Counted from the stretch's first letter, positions 1 to 13,201 are shown. The stretch is DNA of 64,000 nt from Arthrobacter sunyaminii (GCF_018866305.1 NZ_CP076456.1:1798001-1862000), one strand, 5' to 3'. Numbers and translations: made by a program. Notes: a model not told the origin generated them from the letters alone.

Positions 1-1
1 T

Positions 2-391
2 GAAGCGTCGGAGTGGATGGCGGCTTCGGACAAGTACGGACTGGACAGGGTATTCCTGGTGGCGCCGTCGTCCACCCCCGAACGCATGAAAAGCACCGTC
101 GCGGCCAGCCGGGGCTTCGTCTATGCGGTGTCCATCATGGGTGTCACCGGCGCACGCACATCAGTGAGCACCGCCGCCAAGGACGTCGTTTCCGCTGCCC
201 GCGCGGCAGGCGCGGAGCGCGTCTGCGTAGGCCTGGGAGTTTCCAACTCCGGCCATGTCCGTGAAATCGGCGCGTACGCGGACGGGGTGATCGTGGGCAC
301 CGCCCTGGTGGCCGCACTGCGCGACGGCGGTGTCCCCGCCGTGGCGGACCTGACCCGTGAACTCAGCACCGGAACCCGAAAGAGCAACTAA
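2..391 (+). CDS. trpA: Tryptophan synthase alpha subunit, C-terminal part (partial)
   Basis: Only the last 129 codons are inside the window; the reading frame is open to the left edge. TrpA cleaves indole-3-glycerol phosphate to indole and glyceraldehyde-3-phosphate and passes indole to TrpB. Visible family features are the VTGART stretch of the mobile active-site loop, and the phosphate-binding end of the TIM barrel (GLGVSNSG followed by ADGVIVGTA). The TAA stop shares its last A with the ATG of lgt, so the two genes are translationally coupled. A trp-to-lgt junction is common in actinobacteria. Only the missing N-terminus is in doubt. Confidence 0.95.
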   Translation, partial: EASEWMAASDKYGLDRVFLVAPSSTPERMKSTVAASRGFVYAVSIMGVTGARTSVSTAAKDVVSAARAAGAERVCVGLGVSNSGHVREIGAYADGVIVGTALVAALRDGGVPAVADLTRELSTGTRKSN

Positions 392-1431
392 TGCACCTGA
401 CGTCCGTGATTGCCCCGGCCAGCATTCCCAGCCCGCCCGCGGACTTCAGCAGCTTCTCGCTGGGACCGCTGACCATCCACACCTACGCACTGTGCATTCT
501 GGCCGGCATCATCCTGGCCCTGTGGATGACGTCGGTGCGCTGGAAGCGCCGTGGACTGCCTGAGGAGGCCGTGTGGGATATTGCCATCTGGGCCATCCCG
601 TTCGGCATCATCGGCGGACGGCTGTACCACGTCATCTCCTCGCCGGCCGCCTATTTCGGTGCCAACGGTGACCTCTCCCTGATTCCGCAGATCTGGCGGG
701 GCGGGCTGGGCATCTGGGGTGCGGTGGCCCTGGGCGCCGTGGGAGCCTGGATCGGCTGCCGGCGCGCCGGCATTAAGCTCTCCACCTTCGCCGACGCGGG
801 CGTGCCCGGTCTGCTGCTGGCCCAGGCCGTGGGCCGCTGGGGCAACTGGTTCAACCAGGAACTCTTCGGCAGCCCCACGGACGTGCCTTGGGGGCTGGAA
901 ATCGACGCGAACAATCCAAACTTTCCGGATGGAACAGCACCGGGAACCCTGTTCCATCCGACCTTCCTCTATGAGTCGCTCTGGTGCCTCGCCGGAGTGG
1001 TCCTGCTGCTTGCCCTGGACAAAAAATTCCGGCTGCGCGGCGGCCGGCTGTTCTGGATCTACGCTGCCTACTACACCCTGGGCCGGCTGTGGATCGAGAT
1101 CCTGCGGATCGACGACGCTGAAATGATTACGTTCTTCGGCGTCACACAACGGCTGAACGTATGGACCAGCATTGGACTGCTTGTCTTCTCTGTGGCGATG
1201 TTCATTTTCCTGACAATCCGCGCCAAAAAGGGGCAGGAAGGGTCCCTGTACCTTCCCGGGCACGAGCCGGAATCCGCGACGGCGGAAGGTGAGTCAGGTA
1301 ACAAGACGGAAACAGAACCTTTTGGTTCCGAATCCGGTGCATCATCGGAACAGGCGCGTGCTAATCTCGCAGAGACAAAAAGCGAGGACACTGATTCTCG
1401 CCGGCCCGGGACACCGGGTACTGCCAAGTAG
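391..1431 (+). CDS. lgt: Prolipoprotein diacylglyceryl transferase
   Basis: Integral membrane enzyme that transfers diacylglycerol from phosphatidylglycerol to the lipobox cysteine of prolipoproteins, the first step of lipoprotein maturation. The 346-residue product has the expected series of hydrophobic helices. It also has the Lgt signature region around [13 protein letters not shown] and the later [10 protein letters not shown] motif. After the last membrane helix (about residue 270) comes a polar tail of about 75 residues rich in Glu, Ser and Thr; such tails are common in actinobacterial Lgt and absent from the E. coli enzyme. The start overlaps the trpA stop (TAATG). Two lipoproteins encoded in this window (start codons at 22541 and 50030) would be substrates. 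Confidence 0.95.
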   Translation: MHLTSVIAPASIPSPPADFSSFSLGPLTIHTYALCILAGIILALWMTSVRWKRRGLPEEAVWDIAIWAIPFGIIGGRLYHVISSPAAYFGANGDLSLIPQIWRGGLGIWGAVALGAVGAWIGCRRAGIKLSTFADAGVPGLLLAQAVGRWGNWFNQELFGSPTDVPWGLEIDANNPNFPDGTAPGTLFHPTFLYESLWCLAGVVLLLALDKKFRLRGGRLFWIYAAYYTLGRLWIEILRIDDAEMITFFGVTQRLNVWTSIGLLVFSVAMFIFLTIRAKKGQEGSLYLPGHEPESATAEGESGNKTETEPFGSESGASSEQARANLAETKSEDTDSRRPGTPGTAK

Positions 1432-1619
1432 CACCGGCCCGGGCCACCCTCGCGGCGGGTGCTGCTGCCACATCGCCGTGGCCGCCCGGACGGGGCCGCG
1501 GGAACCACACCGTTGGCCTGTCCGTGAACACTCAAGACACCGCGGAACGTTTCACCTTCCGCCGTGGGGCCAGCGTCGTCCCCTCCCACCGCTCAATCAG
1601 GGGGAAGGACTTACCTCTC
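1432..1619. other. lgt-gltB intergenic leader
   Basis: 188 bases of GC-rich sequence containing the GGCCCGGGCC palindrome near 1437. I see no clear promoter hexamers. The only confident element is the ribosome binding site GGGGGAAGGA at 1600-1609, ten bases before the chosen gltB ATG. An in-frame GTG at 1524 would extend GltB by 32 residues but has no ribosome binding site, and those residues are unlike GltB propeptides. Confidence 0.5.
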
Positions 1620-6207
<4,588 letters not shown>

Positions 6208-6215
<8 letters not shown>

Positions 6216-7665
6216 CCCACGCGGATTCTTGAAAGTACGCGACCGCGAAACGCAGCCGCGCCGGCCTGTTCCCGTTCGCATCATGGACTGGAAAGAGGTG
6301 TACGAAGCCCAGGAGAAGGGCGTGCTGAAGGCCCAGGCCGGACGCTGCATGGACTGCGGCATTCCGTTCTGTCATCAGGGCTGCCCGCTGGGAAACCTCA
6401 TTCCGGAATGGAATGACCTGGTGTGGCGGGACAAGGGCCGCGACGCCATTGAACGGCTGCATGCCACCAACAACTTCCCGGAGTTCACCGGCAGGCTGTG
6501 CCCCGCCCCGTGCGAATCGTCCTGCGTGCTGGGCATCAACCAGCCGGCAGTGACGATCAAGCAGGTTGAGGTCTCGATCATTGACCAGGCCTTCGATGAA
6601 AACTGGGTGACCCCGCACGCTCCCGAGCGGCTCACGGACAAAACCATCGCCGTCGTCGGCTCCGGACCTGCGGGACTGGCCGTGGCCCAGCAGCTCACCC
6701 GCGCCGGGCACACCGTTGCCGTATACGAGCGCGATGACAAGATTGGCGGCCTGCTGCGCTACGGGATTCCCGACTTCAAGATGGAAAAGGCGCAGATCGA
6801 CCGCCGCCTCGACCAGATGCGCGCCGAAGGCACCCGCTTCCGCACCGGCGTCGAAGTGGGCCGTGACATCAGCTGGGAACAGCTGCGCCGGCGGTACGAC
6901 GCCGTGGTGGTGGCCACCGGAGCCACCGTGCCCCGGGACCTGCCCATCCCCGGCCGCGAACTGAACGGCGTGCACTTCGCGATGGAATACCTGGTGCAGG
7001 CAAACCGTGCCGTGGCCGGGGAACGCGTGAAGAACTCCATTTCCGCCGAGGGCAAGCATGTGGTGATCCTCGGCGGCGGGGACACCGGTGCGGACTGCCT
7101 GGGTACCGCGCACCGCCAGCAGGCGGCGTCCGTCACCACCCTGGCCATTGGCAAGCAGCCGCCGGCGGAGCGCGCCGCACATCAGCCGTGGCCGATGTAC
7201 CCGACACTGTTCGAAACTGCCAGCGCACACGAAGAGGGCGGGGAGCGCACCTACCTGGCTTCCACCGTGGAATTCGTGGGTGAGAACGGCCAGCTGACCG
7301 GGGTTCGGATCGCCGAAACAGAATTCGTGGACGGACGGCGCGTCCCCAAAGCCGGCACCGAGCGGGTTATTCCGGCAGACCTGGTGTTCCTCTCGCTGGG
7401 GTTCACCGGTCCGGAACCGGCCGGACTGGCCGAGCAGGTGCACACCGAGTTCGACGAGCGCTCCAACGTGGTGCGCGACGGCTACTACATGACGAAGACG
7501 CCGGGCGTCTTTGCCGCCGGTGACGCCGGACGCGGCCAGTCGCTGATTGTCTGGGCGATCGCCGAAGGCCGTGCCTGTGCTGCGGCGGTGGACCAGTGGC
7601 TGACCGGTTCCACCCGTCTGCCGGCACCGGTGGCTCCCAGCGACCGGGCCATCTCTGTGCTGTAG
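6208..7665 (+). CDS. gltD: Glutamate synthase (NADPH) small subunit
   Basis: 485-residue partner of GltB that oxidises NADPH and feeds electrons through FAD and iron-sulfur clusters to the large subunit. The N-terminal part carries the cysteine-rich cluster region (CMDCGIPFC, then [10 protein letters not shown]). It is followed by an FAD-binding Rossmann motif (GSGPAGLA) and an NADPH-binding motif (GGGDTGAD). The GTG start overlaps the last 8 bases of gltB, with GGAGG at 6197-6201 as ribosome binding site. The length is typical. The gene is followed by a perfect 19-bp hairpin. Confidence 0.97.
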
Positions 7666-7699
7666 GTCCGCACCTGGTGCGGCCCGCCCGTACAGCCTC

Positions 7700-7744
7700 C
7701 TCAGCATGAGGCCGCCGGATCTCGACCGGCGGCCTCATGCTGAG
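7700..7744 (+). terminator. Long hairpin terminator after gltD
   Basis: Perfect 19-bp inverted repeat (arms 7700-7718 and 7726-7744) around a 7-base loop, between gltD and the convergent TetR gene. There is no T tract, so intrinsic termination is inferred from the stem and position; it could serve both strands. Confidence 0.75.
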
Positions 7745-7789
7745 CTGCCCTGGGGGCCAGCTGTGCTGATGCCCAGGTAGCCTGCGTGC

Positions 7790-8419
7790 CTAGGCGTCCT
7801 GGTGCAGGGCAGCCAGGGCCCGGACAGTCAGGGGCAGCAGGTCTTCCCCGTCGGCCCGGACCCACGATTCCAGGGCGACGGTTGCCGCCGCCCACATGAC
7901 CGCCACCTCCACGCGCGCGGCGAGCTCGTCACCTTGGCCCAGCTGCCGCAGATAGGTCGAGGTCATCTCTGCCAGGAGCGACTGGTTGTACGCCGCGGCG
8001 CTTGCGCGCAGCACGCGGTCCTCCCGCATCAGCCGGCGCAGGGTCCGGTATTCACTCCGCCTAGGCTCGTAATCCGTCGCGGCCTGCCGCAGGGACTGAT
8101 GAAGGGCCTGCCGGGGCGGGGTGCTGCGGCTGCGGAATTCGAAATCCGCTTCCATGTTGTCCAGGGCAAGCCTCGTGTTGTGGAACAGCGCGGCGTCCTT
8201 GGTATCGAAGTACCTGAAAAACGAACTGCGGGAAACTCCTGCCGCTTCCACAATCTGGTCCACGGTGACGGCCGCGAACCCATGCTCGGCGAACAACTCC
8301 CAGGCTGTTGTCACGAGCTGGGCCTGCACCTGGGCTTTCTTGCGTTCCCTCAGCCCGCGGGGAGGAGTGCCGGCTGAGCCGCCGTCGGCCCCCGACCTGT
8401 TTTCCGACGCGCTCTCCAA
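7790..8419 (-). CDS. TetR/AcrR-family transcriptional regulator
   Basis: 209-residue DNA-binding repressor. The N-terminal TetR helix-turn-helix is clear: an AWELFAEHGF stretch, then TVDQIVEAAGVS and SSFFRYFDTKD. The variable C-terminal ligand domain contains the MREDRVLRA region seen in many actinobacterial TetR proteins. No ATG lies upstream of the domain. I chose the TTG at 8419 because AGGAG stands 7 bases before it; the frame stays open further upstream but without another good start. The target is unknown; the neighbouring divergent gene is pyk, but I see no obvious palindrome between them. Confidence 0.85.
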   Translation of the reverse strand: MESASENRSGADGGSAGTPPRGLRERKKAQVQAQLVTTAWELFAEHGFAAVTVDQIVEAAGVSRSSFFRYFDTKDAALFHNTRLALDNMEADFEFRSRSTPPRQALHQSLRQAATDYEPRRSEYRTLRRLMREDRVLRASAAAYNQSLLAEMTSTYLRQLGQGDELAARVEVAVMWAAATVALESWVRADGEDLLPLTVRALAALHQDA

Positions 8420-8631
8420 AATGCTGCTCCTGACACTGGCTGGCGGTTGTCTGTTCCGGCGTTCAAGCTTACTAGGATGCCGGCCGGGAAGCTCCCGAGA
8501 TCCGTGAGAGGCAGCTGGGGGGGTGGTTGCTTGCCGCCCTCGCCGGCTGCCTGAGACAAAAAACACTGGCAGCTGTATCCAAGGACGCCTGCTATGCGGC
8601 CCGTCTCCATGCGTAATCGGCGCAGGACGAC

Positions 8632-8644
8632 TAGGCTTGAGCTT
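8632..8644 (+). promoter_or_regulatory. -10 element of leaderless pyk promoter
   Basis: TAGGCT at 8632-8637 is followed by 7 bases and then the pyk ATG at 8645, which places transcription start at or next to the A of the ATG. No ribosome binding site precedes the ATG. No good -35 is visible. Confidence 0.6.
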
Positions 8645-10156
8645 ATGAGACGTGCAAAAATTGTGGCCACATTCGGCCCAGCAATCGCAAGCTACGAAAA
8701 CACCCTCGCGGTTCTCAGCGCCGGAGTGGACGTAGCCCGCATGAACATGAGCCACGGAGATCACGACGTACACAATTCTGTGTATGAGAACGTGCGCCGG
8801 GCATCCGAGGAACTGGGCAAGCCGGTAGGCATCTTCGCTGACCTGCAGGGGCCCAAGATCCGTCTTGGCCGCTTCATGGACGGCCCGCACTACCTGAACA
8901 AGGGCGACGTCTTCACGATCACCATTGAAGATGTTCCGGGCACCAAGGATATTGTCTCCACCACGCACAAGGGACTGCCCAACGACGTCAACGTGGGGGA
9001 CACCCTCCTGATTGACGACGGCAAGGTCTCCGTCCGTGCCACTGCCGTTGATGACGTCAAGGTGGTCACCGAAGTGACCGTTCCCGGCCCCGTGTCCAAC
9101 AACAAGGGCCTGAACCTGCCGGGTGTGGCGGTAAGCGTGCCCGCCATGAGCGACAAGGATGAGGCAGACCTGCGCTGGGCCATCCGCCGCGGCGTGGACA
9201 TGGTTGCGCTGTCCTTCGTCCGTAACGCCGTTGATGTGCGCCGCGTCCACGAAATCATGGACGAGGAAGGCCGCCGCGTTCCGGTCATCGCCAAGATCGA
9301 GAAGCCGCAGGCCGTGGCTGCCATCGAGGAAATCATTGACGCCTTCGACGCCATCATGGTTGCCCGTGGCGATCTCGGTGTGGAGCTTCCCCTCGAAGAC
9401 GTTCCCCTGGTGCAGAAGAACGCCATCGAGCTGGCCCGCCGCTGGGCGAAGCCGGTCATCGTGGCCACCCAGGTGCTGGAATCCATGATTGACAGCCCGC
9501 GGCCCACCCGCGCTGAAGCCTCCGACTGCGCCAACGCCGTACTTGACGGTGCCGACGCCGTGATGCTCTCGGGCGAGACGTCAGTGGGCAAGTACCCGAT
9601 CGAGACCGTGACCACCATGGCCCGGATCATCGAGTCCACCGAAGAGCACGGCCTGAACCGCGTGCCGGCCCTGGGCTCCAAGCCGCGTACCCGCGGCGGC
9701 GCCATTACCCGTGCCGCTGTCGAAATCGCAGACCAGCTCGATGCAAAGTTCGTCTGCACCTTCACCCAGTCCGGTGACTCGGCCCGCCGGCTTTCCCGTC
9801 TGCGCCCGAAGAAGCCGGTGCTGGCTTTCACCCCTGTGGAAGAGACCTACCGCTACATGAGCCTGTTCTGGGGCATCCAGCCCATGCTCGTGGAGTTTGC
9901 GGAGAACACTGACCAGATGACTGCCCAGGTGGACCGGACGCTGTTCGAGAACGACCTGGTGGACATTGACGACATCGTGGTGATCGCAGCCGGTTCGCCT
10001 CCCGGACAGGCGGGTTCCACCAACTCGATCAAGGTCCACAAGGCAGGGGACATCGCTGATGCAGGTCAGCGCCTTGACGGCCAGATGCGCGTCAAGGAGA
10101 AGGTTGGCCCGTGGCCGATCAAGAACTCCAACAAGGGCAAGGCCAAGTCCATCTAA
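8645..10156 (+). CDS. pyk: Pyruvate kinase
   Basis: Glycolytic enzyme making pyruvate and ATP from phosphoenolpyruvate and ADP. The 503-residue product starts MRRAKIVATFGPA, as actinobacterial Pyk proteins do. It carries the substrate and Mg-binding core (MNMSHG, then DLQGPKIRLG), the active-site motif IAKIEKPQA with its catalytic Lys, and MVARGDLGVELP. The C-terminal allosteric domain follows. An upstream in-frame ATG at 8594 would add 17 non-conserved residues, so I chose 8645, which sits right behind a leaderless-type -10 element. The gene is monocistronic, with a strong terminator immediately downstream. Confidence 0.96.
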   Translation: MRRAKIVATFGPAIASYENTLAVLSAGVDVARMNMSHGDHDVHNSVYENVRRASEELGKPVGIFADLQGPKIRLGRFMDGPHYLNKGDVFTITIEDVPGTKDIVSTTHKGLPNDVNVGDTLLIDDGKVSVRATAVDDVKVVTEVTVPGPVSNNKGLNLPGVAVSVPAMSDKDEADLRWAIRRGVDMVALSFVRNAVDVRRVHEIMDEEGRRVPVIAKIEKPQAVAAIEEIIDAFDAIMVARGDLGVELPLEDVPLVQKNAIELARRWAKPVIVATQVLESMIDSPRPTRAEASDCANAVLDGADAVMLSGETSVGKYPIETVTTMARIIESTEEHGLNRVPALGSKPRTRGGAITRAAVEIADQLDAKFVCTFTQSGDSARRLSRLRPKKPVLAFTPVEETYRYMSLFWGIQPMLVEFAENTDQMTAQVDRTLFENDLVDIDDIVVIAAGSPPGQAGSTNSIKVHKAGDIADAGQRLDGQMRVKEKVGPWPIKNSNKGKAKSI

Positions 10157-10181
10157 CACGGACTTCACCTCGTTCCATCAG

Positions 10182-10219
10182 AGCTGCCCGGCCGGGGTTT
10201 TCCGGCCGGGCAGCTTTTT
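10182..10219 (+). terminator. Rho-independent terminator of pyk
   Basis: Perfect 14-bp GC-rich stem (10182-10195 and 10202-10215) with a 6-base loop, followed by TTTT. Confidence 0.93.
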
Positions 10220-10227
10220 ACTGTAAC

Positions 10228-10258
10228 GATATCCAGTTCCATCCATTGATATCCAGTT
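10228..10258 (+). repeat. Two direct repeats of GATATCCAGTT, 20 bp apart
   Basis: GATATCCAGTT occurs at 10228-10238 and 10248-10258, a spacing of two helical turns, in an unusually AT-rich patch directly after the pyk terminator; CCAGATATG follows at 10261-10269. This could be a protein-binding site for the next gene. The rest of the 10259-10460 stretch shows no gene or clear promoter, apart from the ribosome binding site of the next gene. Confidence 0.5.
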
Positions 10259-10460
10259 TTCCAGATATGCCGCCCCTCCTTACCCATGTGCCTACTCACC
10301 CACGGTTCGACCACCCGTGCCCGGGGGGCAGAACCAATCCCGGACAGCGGGGGATGACCTGCACTGTTTCGCTAGTCGCGGCTGCGTATCGACGTTGGAC
10401 CATGGCACTGCTCAAGCGCTCGGGCGATGATCATGAGTACGGCCTGAGAGAGGAGCAGCT

Positions 10461-10853
10461 TTGAGCTACTGGGACAATTTTTGGGACATCCTTTGGTGGG
10501 TTTTCACCGTGACAGTCCTCTTTGCCTATTTGTTTACCCTCTTTGCGGTGATCAGCGACTTGTTCCGTGATCGCGGACTGAGCGGCTGGGCCAAAGCTGT
10601 GTGGGTTATCTTTCTGGTGCTGTTTCCGTTCCTCACAGTCCTCGTTTATCTCATCGCCCGCGGGAGGGGAATGAATGAACGGGCCAGGAGGGAGTCACAG
10701 GAATTGCAGAACTCCACGGAGGAATACATTCGCCGGGTTGCGGCCTCTTCCCCCAGCGACGAAATCTCCAAGGCCAAGGACCTGCTTGACGCCGGTGCCA
10801 TCACCCCGCAGGAATTCGAAACCATCAAGGGCAGAGCGTTGTCCGCGGCCTGA
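10461..10853 (+). CDS. Small membrane protein with PLDc_N-like and SHOCT domains
   Basis: 130-residue protein with two hydrophobic helices (about residues 10-32 and 44-64) separated by a short basic loop, the layout of the phospholipase-D-nuclease N-terminal (PLDc_N) family. It ends with a short SHOCT module (EISKAKDLLDAGAITPQEF), an oligomerisation motif common at the ends of small membrane proteins. No catalytic residues are visible, so a structural or envelope role is inferred. The start is TTG, supported by GAGAGAGGAG five bases upstream; no ATG is available before the first helix. It ends just before a bidirectional terminator. Confidence 0.85.
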   Translation: MSYWDNFWDILWWVFTVTVLFAYLFTLFAVISDLFRDRGLSGWAKAVWVIFLVLFPFLTVLVYLIARGRGMNERARRESQELQNSTEEYIRRVAASSPSDEISKAKDLLDAGAITPQEFETIKGRALSAA

Positions 10854-10864
10854 TGCCGAGCGCA

Positions 10865-10899
10865 AAAAACCCCGCCCGACGACGTCGGGCGGGGTTTTT
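10865..10899. terminator. Bidirectional terminator
   Basis: 17-bp inverted repeat (10865-10881 and 10883-10899) with an A tract on the left and a T tract on the right. It lies between two convergent genes, so it works for both. Confidence 0.93.
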
Positions 10900-10923
10900 C
10901 TTGGCGGGGTCGCCTGAGAAGCC

Positions 10924-11529
10924 TTAGTTGACCTGGTTGATGATGGTCTCGGCGACTTCACGCATGCTCAGGCGGCGGTCCATGGAGGTCTTCTGGATCC
11001 AGCGGAAGGCCTCGGGTTCCGTGAGGCCCATCTTGGTGGTCAGCAGCGATTTGGCGCGCTCCACCAGCTTGCGGGTGGCGAACTGCTCCTTGAGGTCGCT
11101 GACCTCTTCCTCGAGGGCCTTGATTTCCTCGTGGCGGGACAGCGCAATCTCGATCGCGGGAATCAGGTCAGCGGGGGTGAAGGGCTTGACCACATAGGCC
11201 ATGGCCCCAGCCTCGCGGGCGCGTTCAACCAGTTCCTTCTGGCTGAAGGCGGTCAGCAGGACAACCGGCGCGATGCGGGCCTTGACGATCTGCTCAGCTG
11301 CCGTGATGCCGTCCATGACGGGCATCTTGACGTCCATCAAGACCAGATCGGGCTTCAACTCGGTGGCAAGGGCAACGGCCTTCTCGCCGTTGTCGGCTTC
11401 ACCAACGACGTCGTATCCCTCACCGGTGAGGATTTCCACGATGTCGAGGCGGATCAGCGTCTCATCTTCGGCGACAATGACGCGCCGCGCCGGCGTGTTG
11501 GACGGGGCGGGCTCGGTGGACTCAGACAC
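10924..11529 (-). CDS. pdtaR: ANTAR-domain response regulator (PdtaR)
   Basis: 201-residue two-domain regulator. The receiver domain (about residues 15-130) has the acidic pair (AEDE), the phosphoacceptor Asp66 (LVLMDVKMP) and the conserved lysine in VVKPF. A coiled linker leads to a C-terminal ANTAR domain (about 140-200, ERAKSLLTTKMGLTE to REVAETIINQ), which binds tandem RNA hairpins to prevent termination. The layout matches Mycobacterium PdtaR (Rv1626), which acts with the histidine kinase PdtaS; no kinase lies next to it here. The start is GTG, with GAGGAG five bases upstream. I found no target double hairpin in the window. Confidence 0.93.
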   Translation of the reverse strand: MSESTEPAPSNTPARRVIVAEDETLIRLDIVEILTGEGYDVVGEADNGEKAVALATELKPDLVLMDVKMPVMDGITAAEQIVKARIAPVVLLTAFSQKELVERAREAGAMAYVVKPFTPADLIPAIEIALSRHEEIKALEEEVSDLKEQFATRKLVERAKSLLTTKMGLTEPEAFRWIQKTSMDRRLSMREVAETIINQVN

Positions 11530-11626
11530 AGGTGCTCCTCAGAATGCGGTTGACTGCCGTGTGCGAACTGACAGTTCACACAAATAGCCTATCCGCATGT
11601 AGAGTAGATTCGCGCCCAACACGGAA

Positions 11627-11646
11627 TGTGAACTTTGTGATTCACA
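11627..11646 (+). repeat. TGTGAA/TTCACA inverted repeat upstream of tRNA-Leu
   Basis: TGTGAA (11627-11632) and TTCACA (11641-11646) form an inverted repeat, and TGTGATTCACA (11636-11646) is a tighter palindrome inside it. Another TTCACA lies at 11575-11580, followed after 19 bases by TAGAGT, a possible tRNA promoter. Function unknown. Confidence 0.35.
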
Positions 11647-11657
11647 CCGCAGGGCTG

Positions 11658-11742
11658 GCCCGAATGGCGGAATTGGCAGACGCGCTGCACTCAAAATGCA
11701 GTATCGAGAGGTGTGTGGGTTCGAGTCCCACTTCGGGCACCA
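11658..11742 (+). tRNA. tRNA-Leu (anticodon CAA)
   Basis: 85-base tRNA with encoded CCA. The acceptor arms GCCCGAA and TTCGGGC pair perfectly. The D-loop contains TTGGCAGA. The anticodon stem CTGCA/TGCAG encloses loop CTCAAAA, giving anticodon CAA, which reads TTG. A variable arm of type II length and the T-loop GGTTCGAGTCC are present. Confidence 0.97.
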
Positions 11743-11788
11743 AAGAAAATCGTCCAGACATTGTTCACGGATGAGTCGCGACACAGGT

Positions 11789-11823
11789 AACACCCCGGTC
11801 TTCGGACCGGGGTGTTTTCTTTT
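11789..11823 (+). terminator. Terminator after tRNA-Leu
   Basis: Perfect 12-bp stem (11789-11800 and 11805-11816) with a TTCG tetraloop, followed by the T-rich TTCTTTT. Confidence 0.92.
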
Positions 11824-11856
11824 GCGCCGGACAGCCGGACAGCCGGAACGCTGCGG

Positions 11857-12105
11857 TCACGGACACCGCAGGCATTCATGCTGCACCTGCCACCCCTCAA
11901 GACTTGTCTGGACCACCTGCTCCAGGGATGAAACATTGCTGAGGCGGAGGAGGTCTTTCAAATCGTCCGGGCTGGTCGCGGAAATGACAGGACAAAGGTC
12001 GCCTGCTGGGCTGACATGGCCTTCCTGCACCCCTGTGTGGCTGCGCCGGTAGTCAGCGATACGGCCCTCTGGAGCGGTTGGGTCAGTTGATTCTGTCGAA
12101 GACAT
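11857..12105 (-). CDS. Possible small hypothetical protein
   Basis: 82-codon open frame on the reverse strand, filling most of the otherwise empty stretch between tRNA-Leu and the iol promoter. Its codon choice looks coding, with mostly G or C in third positions and no rare-codon runs. The product has alternating hydrophobic residues towards the C-terminus and ends CLRCP. I recognise no family. No ribosome binding site or clear leaderless -10 precedes the ATG; a GTG at 12153 would lengthen it by 16 residues. Its start overlaps the iol promoter region. It could be non-coding. Confidence 0.3.
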   Translation of the reverse strand: MSSTESTDPTAPEGRIADYRRSHTGVQEGHVSPAGDLCPVISATSPDDLKDLLRLSNVSSLEQVVQTSLEGWQVQHECLRCP

Positions 12106-12118
12106 TGACAGGACAAAG
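11985..12118 (+). repeat. Two 13-bp direct repeats TGACAGGACAAAG
   Basis: Identical 13-bp sequences at 11985-11997 and 12106-12118, 121 bp apart. The second overlaps the -35 of the iol promoter. Read on the other strand the core is TGTCCTGTCA, one mismatch from the KGWCHTRACA motif I recall for corynebacterial IolR. Inferred IolR operator pair. Confidence 0.5.
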
Positions 12119-12133
12119 TTGGGGGCACAGGAT
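12105..12133 (+). promoter_or_regulatory. iol operon promoter
   Basis: Consensus -35 TTGACA (12105-12110), 17-bp spacer, and -10 CAGGAT (12128-12133). It lies 75 bases before the iolC start and overlaps the putative IolR box at 12106-12115, consistent with repression. Confidence 0.7.
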
Positions 12134-12208
12134 GTGCATGTGACTGCGGTCACGCTTTAGCCAATAAGGGCGGCGGCGCCGTCCCCAGCGGAAAGGCCGG
12201 CGGACACA

Positions 12209-13201
12209 GTGCCTCACGAAGTGCTTACCATCGGACGGATCAGCGTTGACATCTACCCGCAGGACATTGGAGTGGATCTGGCGGATGTCACCTCCTTTGC
12301 CAAGTACCTTGGCGGATCACCATCCAACGTTGCGGTCGCCGCGGCCCGGCACGGGCGCAGGGCCGCCGTCATCACCCGGACCGGTGACGATCCGTTCGGA
12401 AAATACCTGCACCGGGAACTGTTGAGGTTCGGCGTCGACGACAGCTATGTCACTGCCGTTCCGGAGCTCCAAACCCCCGTGACCTTCTGCGCGATCATGC
12501 CGCCGGAGGACTTCCCCCTGTATTTTTACGGCCGGTTTCCAACGGCGCCCGATCTGCAGATCGCGGCCGAAGACCTGGACATGGACGCCGTCCGGCAGGC
12601 AGGTATCTTTTGGTCCACGGTGACAGGCCTGAGCCAGGAATCCAGCCGGGGAGCGCATTTGGCCGCCCACCGTGCCCGGCCAAGGGAGGCGCTGGGACCG
12701 GAACAGCACACGGTCCTTGATCTGGACTACCGGCCGATGTTCTGGTCCGGGGAGGATGAAGCCCGAGAACAAATCCACAGCATCCTTCCGTACGTCACGG
12801 TTGCGGTGGGCAATACCAAGGAATGCTCGGTGGCGGTGGGAGCAGGAACGCCCGAAGAACAGGCTGACAGGCTGCTTGCCGAAGGCGTTGCGTTGGCGGT
12901 GGTCAAACTGGGGGCTGACGGAGTCTTGGCAAAAACCCCAACCGAGTGCGTGATCTCTCCGCCCGTTCCGATGGAGACGGTGAACGGGCTTGGAGCCGGA
13001 GATGCCTTTGGCGGCGCGTTATGCCACGGGCTGCTGGCGCGGTGGCCCCTGGCCGCAGTGCTGGAATACGCCAACGCAGCGGGTGCGCTGGTGGCATCGC
13101 GGATCTCCTGCGCGGATGCCATGCCCACGCCCACGGAAGTTCTCGAGCTGCTGACCGAACGCGGCCGGATGGTGCCGGAACTCCTGGAGGCAACTACGTG
13201 A
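12209..13201 (+). CDS. iolC: 5-dehydro-2-deoxygluconokinase
   Basis: PfkB-family sugar kinase that phosphorylates 2-deoxy-5-keto-gluconate in myo-inositol breakdown. The 330-residue protein has the N-terminal substrate-binding motif (KYLGGSPSNVAVAAARHG) and the PfkB signature near the C-terminus (LGAGDAF, catalytic Asp265). The start is GTG, with GAAAGG at 12191-12196 upstream; no ATG precedes the conserved GRISVDIY. It is the first gene of a seven-gene forward run and overlaps the next gene. Context with iolD, iolE, iolG and iolB fixes the substrate better than the sequence alone does. Confidence 0.92.
   Translation: MPHEVLTIGRISVDIYPQDIGVDLADVTSFAKYLGGSPSNVAVAAARHGRRAAVITRTGDDPFGKYLHRELLRFGVDDSYVTAVPELQTPVTFCAIMPPEDFPLYFYGRFPTAPDLQIAAEDLDMDAVRQAGIFWSTVTGLSQESSRGAHLAAHRARPREALGPEQHTVLDLDYRPMFWSGEDEAREQIHSILPYVTVAVGNTKECSVAVGAGTPEEQADRLLAEGVALAVVKLGADGVLAKTPTECVISPPVPMETVNGLGAGDAFGGALCHGLLARWPLAAVLEYANAAGALVASRISCADAMPTPTEVLELLTERGRMVPELLEATT

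Noticed and set aside
8420..9250. N-terminal extension of the TetR gene into pyk
   Set aside because: The frame is open, but the sequence there is antisense pyk. The helix-turn-helix begins after 8419, and the TTG start has AGGAG.
10111..10464. 117-codon forward frame across the pyk terminator
   Set aside because: It starts inside pyk and crosses a strong terminator; no protein features.
11532..11793. Short frames overlapping tRNA-Leu on both strands
   Set aside because: They are translations of the tRNA itself, a known artefact.
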